Source of the DNA: Kingella denitrificans ATCC 33394
GTDB taxonomy: Bacteria > Pseudomonadota > Gammaproteobacteria > Burkholderiales > Neisseriaceae
Reading direction: 5' to 3'
DNA length: 64,000 nucleotides
NCBI RefSeq assembly: GCF_000190695.1
Contig: NZ_GL870929.1
Span: 1,232,203-1,296,202, forward strand
A program made the translations under genes and the position numbers. The notes under the pieces were generated by a model. That model ran no database searches and had not been told where the DNA came from. It saw only the letters and a list, made by a program, of their open reading frames with translations. Below are positions 57,747-64,000 of this stretch, piece after piece. The first letter of the stretch is position 1. The number at the start of each line of letters is the position of its first letter.

Positions 57747-59384
57747 TTAGCGTTGCAGCAGCACCAAATGTTCGGTTTTGCTGCGTGGGCGCGCGCCTTC
57801 CCACAGCACGGTGTGTTCGGGGCGGGTTTGCTGCGGATTGTATTGCGCGAAAATATAGCGGCAGCGGCCGGGTTCGGTTTGATACGGCAATGCGGCATAT
57901 TGCTGCCATGCGTGCCGTGCTTCAAAGTGCTGCGGCGAAATCGACACGCATTCTTCGCGCGCGGCAATGCGTTGTAGCACGGCGGACTGGCTTTGCCGAA
58001 GTTGCTGGATGGGCGGGCGGTACGATTTGGCGGCGTCTATCCACGGCAAAAACAAGGTCATGAGCAATGCCCACACCAGCGTGATGCCGGCCGCCCAGTT
58101 GGTGATGGCTTGACGGCCGCGGATGCGTTTACGCGTAACGGCCACCAGCCACATAACGGTGAACAGCAGCGCCACGGCCATGTGCGCGGTGTTGGCGGCG
58201 GGCGTGTAATACGGGCTGAAATAAATGGCGCGGGAAGCGAGCTTGGCCGGAATGCCGTAATTCATGGCAACGAAACCCATCCACAAAAACAAGGCCGCCG
58301 CACCAAACACGGCACCGCCGAACCAGTTAAGGAACGCCGCCGCGCCGCGCCGCAAACGGTCGAGCTGCGCCGCGCCCAACAAGGCCAACGGCGGCAGCAC
58401 CAGCACCAGCAGGTCTTGGTTGCGCTCCGGATTGCAGGCCAGAAACAGCCCGAACAAAACCAGATAGCTCAATACCCACGTCTGCACGCGGCTGCCGCTT
58501 TGGTGCTTGCGGGACAGCGTCCACACCGCCAGCGGCCAGGCGGGGAAGGCAAACCAAAGGCTGTGCGTGGCGTAATAGCCCAACTGAAAAGCAGCCTGCA
58601 CCTGCCGCGTGCCGCCGTAGCTGCCGAACAAATGCTGTTGCAGGTAAACGGAAAATTCAGAAGGCGCGGTTAAAAACAGGGCGAGCGGATATAGCGTAAG
58701 CAGCGGCAGCGTCATGCACCACGCGCCCAAATGCGAGGCAAAATAACGCGGCGTGCGCCAAGGGGCGAACAGAAACTGCAGGCTGCCTGCAAGCAGCAAC
58801 AGCAACGCCGCCGCAAAACCGGCCGACTGCGACACCAGCGTCGCGCCCAATGCCAGCCAAACCGCACCGAACACGGCCTGGCGCGGCGCAATCGCATAGC
58901 CCCACATCGCCAAACCCACGCCGGCGAAAGTGGGCGAATGCGCGCCGAGGAAATGGGCAATGGGCAGCAGGCCGATACTGCCGATTAAAATCAGCACCAC
59001 GCTGCGGCCGTGGTGGCGGCCCAGGAAGCGGTAGCCCGCCATGCCCGCGCCAAAAAGCCCGATGCTGCCGAACAACACGCTGGCAAAGCGCGCGGCGGAA
59101 TACGCATCCGTCAGCCACGGCGAAAGCAGCCTGCGGAAAAACGCCGCCGTGTGGATATAAACCGGCGACACGCCGAAATACGGCTCGCCATACAGCGTCG
59201 GCAGCCAGCGCGGATTCGCCGCCATTTCGTCCACCGCCTGCATCACGCCCAATTCGCCGGGCTTCCACAAATCGTGTTGGAACACGCCCGGCCACAGCCA
59301 TATCAACACCAGCAGCAGCAACAGCCACGGATATTCGTTGGTGCGCGGCACGGCGGTCACGGGTTTCGGGGTGTAGGTCAGCAT
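57747..59384 (-). CDS. GT39/ArnT-like glycosyltransferase
   Basis: 545 residues with about 11-12 membrane helices. The first periplasmic loop has 'FQHDLWKPGELGVMQAV', resembling the D-E/'DEARY' site of ArnT/PMT enzymes, and 'EPYFGVSPVYIHTAAFF'. The C-terminal soluble tail is about 100 residues. It would transfer a sugar from a lipid-linked donor to lipid A or a protein; the substrate is not defined. The ATG at 59384 is preceded by AGGAGCCGC. Confidence 0.75.
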   Translation of the reverse strand: MLTYTPKPVTAVPRTNEYPWLLLLLVLIWLWPGVFQHDLWKPGELGVMQAVDEMAANPRWLPTLYGEPYFGVSPVYIHTAAFFRRLLSPWLTDAYSAARFASVLFGSIGLFGAGMAGYRFLGRHHGRSVVLILIGSIGLLPIAHFLGAHSPTFAGVGLAMWGYAIAPRQAVFGAVWLALGATLVSQSAGFAAALLLLLAGSLQFLFAPWRTPRYFASHLGAWCMTLPLLTLYPLALFLTAPSEFSVYLQQHLFGSYGGTRQVQAAFQLGYYATHSLWFAFPAWPLAVWTLSRKHQSGSRVQTWVLSYLVLFGLFLACNPERNQDLLVLVLPPLALLGAAQLDRLRRGAAAFLNWFGGAVFGAAALFLWMGFVAMNYGIPAKLASRAIYFSPYYTPAANTAHMAVALLFTVMWLVAVTRKRIRGRQAITNWAAGITLVWALLMTLFLPWIDAAKSYRPPIQQLRQSQSAVLQRIAAREECVSISPQHFEARHAWQQYAALPYQTEPGRCRYIFAQYNPQQTRPEHTVLWEGARPRSKTEHLVLLQR

Positions 59385-59505
59385 AAAGCGGCTCCTGTGT
59401 TGGTTCGACACGGCAAGGCGCCGTATCCGTGCGCTGCAAAACGGCAAAAGCAGCCTGCACTTGGAAACCGTTCAAATACAGCCGTTTTCGTCAATATCAA
59501 TTATA

Positions 59506-60414
59506 TTATTCGTGTGATTCGGTGGCATGTTGCGGCAGGCGGTGCGCGCGCCAGCTGCCCGTCAGGAACACGGCTACGCCCAGCCAAACCAAGGCATATC
59601 CCGTCAGCCGCGCGCCGTTCAACGGCTCGTGAAACATGACGATGCCGAGCAAAAGCTGCAAGGTGGGCGACACATATTGCAACATGCCCAGCAGCGAAAG
59701 CGGAATGCGTTTCGCGCCCTCGGCAAACAGCAGCAGCGGAATGGTGGTGGCCGCGCCCGAAAGCAACAGCACCGAAGTCTGCAACGCATTCAGTTGCGAA
59801 AAATACAGCGTGCCGCCCCAAAAGCACAGCAGCAGATAGCCCAGCGCCACGGGGGCGAGAATGAAGGTTTCCAATGCCAGCCCCGCCAATGCGGGCATGG
59901 GCGCGGTTTTACGAATCAGCCCGTACAGCCCGAAACTGGCGGCCAGCACGATGGATATCCACGGAATCTGCCCTGCCGGCACCGCCAGCCAGACAATGCC
60001 GCCTGCCGCCAGACACAGCGCCAGCACATGAAGGCGGTTCAGCTTTTCGCGCAAAAACACGAATCCCAGCAACACGTTCACCAGCGGGTTGATGAAATAG
60101 CCCAAGCTGGCATCGAGCACATGGCCGTTCAGAATCGCCCACAAATACACCAGCCAGTTAATGGCCACCAACACGGCGGTGAGGGTGAAAATGCCCAAAA
60201 TTCTGGGGCGCAAGGCAGCCTGCACCACTTCGCGCCATTGGCGGAACACCGTGAGCAGCACGCCGGCAAACACGGCCGACCAAACAATGCGCTGCGCCAA
60301 TATCTGTATGGAGGGCATGTCGGACTGGTTGAGCGGATACCAAAACAGGGGGAATACGCCCCAAATCAGATAACAGACCAGCGCGTACAATGCGCCTTTT
60401 TTAATGTCGTTCAT
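59506..60414 (-). CDS. rarD: RarD/EamA-family transporter
   Basis: 302 residues, ten membrane helices in two EamA repeats. 'KKGALYALVCYLIWGVFPLFWYPL' is the RarD N-terminus, and 'WAILNGHVLDASLGYFINPLVNVLLGFVFLREKL' ends repeat one. Often annotated chloramphenicol-resistance permease, but the natural substrate is unknown. Divergent from suhB. Confidence 0.9.
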   Translation of the reverse strand: MNDIKKGALYALVCYLIWGVFPLFWYPLNQSDMPSIQILAQRIVWSAVFAGVLLTVFRQWREVVQAALRPRILGIFTLTAVLVAINWLVYLWAILNGHVLDASLGYFINPLVNVLLGFVFLREKLNRLHVLALCLAAGGIVWLAVPAGQIPWISIVLAASFGLYGLIRKTAPMPALAGLALETFILAPVALGYLLLCFWGGTLYFSQLNALQTSVLLLSGAATTIPLLLFAEGAKRIPLSLLGMLQYVSPTLQLLLGIVMFHEPLNGARLTGYALVWLGVAVFLTGSWRAHRLPQHATESHE

Positions 60415-60481
60415 CGCGTATCGTGCGGAAAAATCCGTTATGCTACGCGCTTGGTGCATGGTCGTAAAGACCAAAAAAACG

Positions 60482-60487
60482 TATAAT
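60482..60487 (+). promoter_or_regulatory. Candidate -10 box for suhB
   Basis: A perfect TATAAT 98 bases upstream of the suhB ATG; the matching -35 (TGGTCG at 17 bases) is weak. Two DUS copies lie in the leader between them. Confidence 0.4.
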
Positions 60488-60584
60488 GCGCGCTGAATTT
60501 CCAAGTGCAGGCTGCTTTCGGCAAACCAACGTTCAAAAAGCAGCCTGCACCTTCCAACCAATGTTTCGCCCGATGGGAACCTTT

Positions 60585-61385
60585 ATGTCACAACAACTCA
60601 ACCCTGCCCTCAACACCGCATTCAAAGCCGCACGCAAAGCAGGCGACCTGATGCTGCGCGCATCGAACAACCTTTCTGCCGTCCGCGTGGACAGCAAAGC
60701 CGCCAACGACTTCGTTTCCGATGTGGACAGACAGGCCGAAGACATCATTGTCGGCACATTGCAGGAAGCCTATCCGCAGCACCGCATCCTGACCGAGGAA
60801 GCAGGCGTGCTGGGCAACGAACGCGCCGAATACGAATGGATTATCGACCCGTTGGACGGCACCACCAACTATCTGCACGGCCATCCGCAATACGCCATCA
60901 GCATTGCCCTGCTGCACAAAGGCGTGTTGCAGGAAGCCTTGGTTTATGCGCCCGAACGCAATGATTTATACACCGCATCGCGCGGGCAAGGCGCATTGCT
61001 GAACAACCGCCGCATCCGCGTATCCGGCCGCTTTGAACTGAACCAATGCCTCATCGGAACAGGCTTCCCCGTGGTGGACCAATCCATGCTCGACCGCTAT
61101 CTGGCCATCCTGAAAACCATGATTCAGAAAACCGCCGGCGCACGGCGCGAAGGGGCGGCATCACTCGATTTGTGCACGCTGGCCGCCGGACGCACCGACG
61201 CATTTTTCGAATTCAACCTGAAACCGTGGGACATGGCAGCAGGCGCGCTGATTGTGCAGGAAGCCGGCGGCGTGGTAACCGACTTTGAAGGCGAGCAAAA
61301 CTGGCTGAACAGCGGCAATATCGTTGCCGCCAACCCCAAACTGCTGGTACAAATGCTGAAAATCCTGGCGCAACACCCCGCATAA
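60585..61385 (+). CDS. suhB: Inositol-1-monophosphatase family protein SuhB
   Basis: 266 residues. Metal-binding motifs are 'EEAG' in 'HRILTEEAGVLG', 'WIIDPLDGTTNYLHG' (DPxDGT) and 'LKPWDMAAGALIVQEAGG' (WD). SuhB hydrolyses inositol phosphates and also joins rRNA antitermination complexes. AACCTTT precedes the ATG. The SIMPL gene follows 20 bases later, so the two may be co-transcribed. Confidence 0.95.
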   Translation: MSQQLNPALNTAFKAARKAGDLMLRASNNLSAVRVDSKAANDFVSDVDRQAEDIIVGTLQEAYPQHRILTEEAGVLGNERAEYEWIIDPLDGTTNYLHGHPQYAISIALLHKGVLQEALVYAPERNDLYTASRGQGALLNNRRIRVSGRFELNQCLIGTGFPVVDQSMLDRYLAILKTMIQKTAGARREGAASLDLCTLAAGRTDAFFEFNLKPWDMAAGALIVQEAGGVVTDFEGEQNWLNSGNIVAANPKLLVQMLKILAQHPA

Positions 61386-61405
61386 ACCCAACGGAAGGAC
61401 ACGCA

Positions 61406-62140
61406 ATGAAAACATCCGTCATCACCGCCGCCATGGCTTTGGCACTGTCCCTGCCCGTGCAGGCTGCTTCCAACGAACTGAACTACAATCTGGTCGATTT
61501 CAACGAAACCGCCAGCGTGCGCGTGCCGAACGACACCATGAACGTGGTGCTGGAAGTGCAGGAAACCGGCACATCGCGCCAAGCCGTGAGTAACGCGGTA
61601 ACCCGCCGCCTGAATGCCGTGCTGGCCCGCGCCAAAGCCGCGCCGCAACTGTTTGAAGTGGAATCCGGCAACCGCAGCGCCTATCCGCAATACAGCGAAT
61701 ATAACAGCAACGGCAACCGCCGCGTGATTACCGGTTGGACGGACACCGCCACCGTGAGCATCAGCAGCCGCAATTTCGATGCGTTGAGCAAACTGGTGGC
61801 CGACAGCCAAAACGATGCCTCCGTGGACCGGCTGACCTTCTCCGTATCGCCCGCCAAACGCACCGAAGCCGTGAACCAGGCCAGCGACACGGCATTGCGC
61901 ACCTTCCAGCAGCGCGCGCAGCACATGAGCAAAACGCTGGGCTTTTCGGGCTATAAAATCGTGCGCATCCAATTCAACCAGTCGTTCGACAATGCGGATT
62001 TCGGCGAAGGGGTCAGTTTTGCCGCCGCCCCGCAAGCGGCCATGATGCGCGCACGCACCAAATCGGCGGAAATCGGCCAAGTCAGCCCGGGCATGCAGGA
62101 AATCCGCCAAACGATTCACGTATCGGTACAGATGTATTGA
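61406..62140 (+). CDS. SIMPL (DUF541) domain periplasmic protein
   Basis: 244 residues. Signal peptide 'MKTSVITAAMALALSLPVQA' (cleavage before ASNEL; a DUS covers the site). The mature protein has the SIMPL pattern 'ETASVRVPNDTMNVVLEVQETG…RQAVSNAVTRRLNAVLARAK' and ends 'IRQTIHVSVQMY'. Such proteins are periplasmic or outer-membrane oligomers of unclear function. GAAGGACAC precedes the ATG. Confidence 0.9.
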   Translation: MKTSVITAAMALALSLPVQAASNELNYNLVDFNETASVRVPNDTMNVVLEVQETGTSRQAVSNAVTRRLNAVLARAKAAPQLFEVESGNRSAYPQYSEYNSNGNRRVITGWTDTATVSISSRNFDALSKLVADSQNDASVDRLTFSVSPAKRTEAVNQASDTALRTFQQRAQHMSKTLGFSGYKIVRIQFNQSFDNADFGEGVSFAAAPQAAMMRARTKSAEIGQVSPGMQEIRQTIHVSVQMY

Positions 62141-62149
62141 TGAAACGAA

Positions 62150-62191
62150 GTGCAGGCTGCTTTTCCCATCCCCAAAAAGCAGCCTGCACTT
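62150..62191 (+). terminator. Tail-to-tail king3DUS pair
   Basis: TGCAGGCTGCTTTT and AAAAAGCAGCCTGCA flank a short spacer after the SIMPL gene. Confidence 0.5.
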
Positions 62192-62221
62192 TGTTTAACG
62201 CTATTTAATCGCAGATGAAAA

Positions 62222-62327
62222 TATAGTCGATTAAAATAAAAATGAGACAAGGCGGCGAGCCGCAAGGCGTACAGATAGTACGTCAAGGCGAGCCAACGCC
62301 GTATCATTGCAATTTTAATCGACTATA
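62222..62327 (+). mobile_element. Correia-like element, full length, CGA-end variant
   Basis: 106 bases with TATAGTCGATT…AATCGACTATA ends, the same terminal subtype as at 26246, and core GTACAGATAGTACG. Confidence 0.93.
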
Positions 62328-62330
62328 AAC

Positions 62331-62384
62331 ATGAGACAAGGCGGCGAGCACACGCCGCATCATGGCGGTTTTCATCCACCATAT
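62331..62384 (+). mobile_element. Second, deleted Correia-like unit in tandem
   Basis: ATGAGACAAGGCGGCGAG joined to CACACGCCGCATCATGGCGG and TTTTCATCCACCATA: a unit lacking its left tip and core, directly behind the full copy and just upstream of hldA. Confidence 0.6.
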
Positions 62385-62408
62385 CCGAACCCCGCGAAGG
62401 CCAGCATT

Positions 62409-63353
62409 ATGAATAAAGTCGATTTTTCCCGCTTTGCCCAAAGCAAAATCCTGGTGGTGGGCGATGTCATGCTCGACCGCTACTGGTTTGGCGACGTGTC
62501 GCGCATTTCCCCCGAAGCCCCCGTGCCGATTGCCAAAATCAACCGCATCGACAACCGCGCGGGTGGAGCGGCGAACGTGGCGCGCAATATCGCCGCACTG
62601 GGCGGACAGGCCACGCTGCTTTCCGTGGTGGGCGACGACGAAGCCGCCGACACGCTGGACGAACTGATGCGGCAGGAAGGCATTTGCAGCCACCTGATGC
62701 GCAGCCCCGATATGCCCACCATTCTGAAACTGCGCGTTCTGTCGCGGCAGCAGCAGCTGATACGGCTCGACTTCGAGCACCGTCCCGACCCGGGCAGCCT
62801 GCACCAAATCGACGCACAATACCGCAGCCTGCTGCCCGATTTCGATGCCGTGATTCTGTCGGACTACAACAAAGGCGTGCTGCATTCCGTGGCCGACTGG
62901 ATTGCCGCCGCGCGCGCTTTGGGCAAACCCGTGCTCATCGACCCGAAAGGCACGGATTTCAGCAAATACAAAGGCGCCACCCTGCTCACCCCGAACCGCA
63001 GCGAACTGAAAGAAGCCGCCGGCGCATGGGCGAACGAAGCGGAGCTTATCGGCAAAGCGCAAAAACTTCGCGAAGAACTGGATTTGCAAGCATTGCTGCT
63101 CACCCGCAGCGAAGAAGGCATGAGCCTGTACCGCGCCGAACAAATCGACCACCACCCCACGCGCGCGCAGGAAGTGTATGACGTTTCCGGCGCGGGCGAT
63201 ACCGTGATTGCCGTCATGGGTTTATGCGTTGCCGCCGGTTACAGCCTGCCCGAAGCCATGCACATCGCCAACGCCGCCGCAGGCGTGGTGGTGGCGAAAC
63301 TGGGCACCGCCGTGTGTTCGCAACAAGAATTGCAGAACGCGCTGGCGAAGTGA
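62409..63353 (+). CDS. hldA: D-glycero-beta-D-manno-heptose-7-phosphate kinase
   Basis: 314 residues, ribokinase family. 'DVMLDRYWFGDVSRISPEAPVPI' and 'GGAANVARNIAALGG' at the N-terminus and the anion-hole/catalytic 'DVSGAGDTVIAVMG' at the C-terminus are canonical for RfaE domain 1. The adenylyltransferase half (HldE C-domain) is absent, as in Neisseria where hldA is separate. It makes heptose 1,7-bisphosphate for LOS core. A DUS encodes 'GSLHQIDA'. Confidence 0.94.
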   Translation: MNKVDFSRFAQSKILVVGDVMLDRYWFGDVSRISPEAPVPIAKINRIDNRAGGAANVARNIAALGGQATLLSVVGDDEAADTLDELMRQEGICSHLMRSPDMPTILKLRVLSRQQQLIRLDFEHRPDPGSLHQIDAQYRSLLPDFDAVILSDYNKGVLHSVADWIAAARALGKPVLIDPKGTDFSKYKGATLLTPNRSELKEAAGAWANEAELIGKAQKLREELDLQALLLTRSEEGMSLYRAEQIDHHPTRAQEVYDVSGAGDTVIAVMGLCVAAGYSLPEAMHIANAAAGVVVAKLGTAVCSQQELQNALAK

Positions 63354-63397
63354 AAAGCAGCCTGCACTTTCAAGATTACAAAGTGCAGGCTGCTTTT
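63354..63397 (+). terminator. king3DUS inverted-pair terminator after hldA
   Basis: A DUS stem with T-run directly behind the hldA stop; the minus-strand gene at 63432 converges on it. Confidence 0.75.
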
Positions 63398-63431
63398 GAA
63401 TTTGGGCAGCGGTTTAACAAACAATGGAAAA

Positions 63432-63728
63432 TCACGACCGCTTGCGGAGAAAAAACCTGACGATAGAACAAAAAATATGTAAGACCCCCATAAACACAAA
63501 AGCAAAAATAAAACTGGCAGGTATAGCGACTATGGCCATAATACTGGTCATCGGTATTATGAAAAAAACGATGAAAATCAGCAAAGAAGCTATACCGGCA
63601 AAGCTGAAGCTGATATTGTTAATATCCACGATTCCAAACAACTGATAGCAAAAACAAAACAATACACTTAACCAAGACATGAGTTCGCCAACCGCCACAA
63701 CGGCTTCAAAAAAATCATCATCGCGCAT
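63432..63728 (-). CDS. Hypothetical membrane protein
   Basis: 98 residues: a short polar start 'MRDDDFFEAVVAVGELMSWL' and three hydrophobic segments to 'FCSIVRFFLRKRS'. GAGGGGGAATGAC precedes the ATG. Markedly AT-rich compared with neighbours, which hints at transfer. No family recognised. Confidence 0.55.
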   Translation of the reverse strand: MRDDDFFEAVVAVGELMSWLSVLFCFCYQLFGIVDINNISFSFAGIASLLIFIVFFIIPMTSIMAIVAIPASFIFAFVFMGVLHIFCSIVRFFLRKRS

Positions 63729-63812
63729 GTCATTCCCCCTCTTTTTTGCAGACCTTGTCAAAAATCGAACAGCCATAGCAGCCTGCACATTTCCACAAAC
63801 AACACACAAAAC

Positions 63813-63841
63813 AAAAACCCTGCTAAAAAAGCAGGGTTTTT
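63813..63841 (-). terminator. Intrinsic terminator after the tRNA-Arg/tRNA-Glu unit
   Basis: AAAAACCCTGC/GCAGGGTTTTT stem just beyond tRNA-Glu on the minus strand. Confidence 0.85.
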
Positions 63842-63847
63842 AACAAC

Positions 63848-63922
63848 TGGCACGCCCACGGGGAATCGAACCCCGGTTACCGCCGTGAAAGGGCGATGTC
63901 CTAACCGCTAGACGATGGGCGC
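63848..63922 (-). tRNA. tRNA-Glu (anticodon TTC)
   Basis: Minus-strand cloverleaf starting GCGCCCATCGTCTAGCGG, anticodon loop CTTTCAC, T-arm GGGTTCGATTCCC and encoded CCA. Confidence 0.95.
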
Positions 63923-63938
63923 GGATAAAAAAGATTCT

Positions 63939-64000
63939 TGGCGCACCCGGAGCGATTCGAACGCCCGACCCTTTGGTTCGTAGCCAAATACTCTATCCAA
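63939..64000 (-). tRNA. tRNA-Arg (anticodon ACG), 5' end outside the window
   Basis: The 3' part is present: D-arm remnant TTGGATAGAGT, anticodon loop CTACGAA with ACG, T-arm GCGTTCGAATCGC and encoded CCA. Sixteen bases upstream of tRNA-Glu on the same strand. Confidence 0.93.

Noticed and set aside
1..64000. Regularly recurring 12-mers as a CRISPR array
   Set aside because: The copies are dispersed, occur in both orientations, lie in genes and between genes, and match a known DNA uptake sequence.

Overview
The window is a 64 kb piece of a Neisseriaceae chromosome, most likely from a Kingella oralis-like species. The main evidence is the 12-mer AAGCAGCCTGCA, which occurs dozens of times on both strands. 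This is the DNA uptake sequence (DUS) dialect known as AA-king3DUS. Correia-like 106-bp elements, rmpM, the smg-topA order and a typical Neisseriaceae set of house-keeping genes agree with this. No plasmid, prophage, CRISPR array, rRNA operon or replication origin is visible.

Layout. 1-6.4 kb: the end of a betaine/choline-type ABC transporter, an NmrA-type oxidoreductase, a matching ABC ATPase, an MFS carrier, a TraB/GumN protein and a yqjD/yqjE/yqjK-like membrane cluster. 6.4-15.2 kb: macA and macB on the minus strand, separated by 5.7 kb that carries a zinc/cadmium exporter and a run of immunity-type genes (SUKH-4-like, SMI1/KNR4-like and unknowns), two of them broken. 15.5-32.4 kb: tRNA-Val and tRNA-Asp, asd, an alanine symporter, a 2OG-Fe(II) oxygenase, uraA, smg, topA, bioY, apaH, an aminopeptidase P, an aromatic aminotransferase, pgpA and tRNA-Lys. 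32.5-45.5 kb: a TPP riboswitch with thiB, lipoproteins, an EF-hand protein with foreign-dialect DUS, maf, aroQ, metR, ybeY-corC, secB, grxC, rmpM, cysB and yihY. 45.6-53 kb: plsX, a phosphoribosyltransferase, rpmF-yceD, a second maf, a CYTH protein, hemJ, rpmE, lspA-ispH and two small lipoproteins. 53-64 kb: ilvD and an EVE protein bounded by N. mucosa-type DUS, a DUF4299 protein, ynfA, yjdM, a GT39-type glycosyltransferase, rarD, suhB, a SIMPL protein, hldA and tRNA-Glu/tRNA-Arg.

Two repeat families shape the intergenic DNA. Inverted pairs of king3DUS sit just after many genes and look like intrinsic terminators. Correia-like elements (six full-length 106-bp copies, one deleted copy and several remnants) lie in promoters and gene ends. 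In three genes the element supplies the stop codon.

The most unusual region is 8.5-12.5 kb: a tightly packed minus-strand row of seven small genes of polymorphic-toxin-immunity type without a visible toxin, inserted between macA and macB. One member has an in-frame TAG followed by about 30 still-open codons. Another has a frameshift explained by a 4-bp tandem duplication. DUS dialects that differ from the host dialect mark at least three segments probably imported from other Neisseriaceae (1-1.9 kb, 35.4-36.3 kb and 53-55.7 kb).
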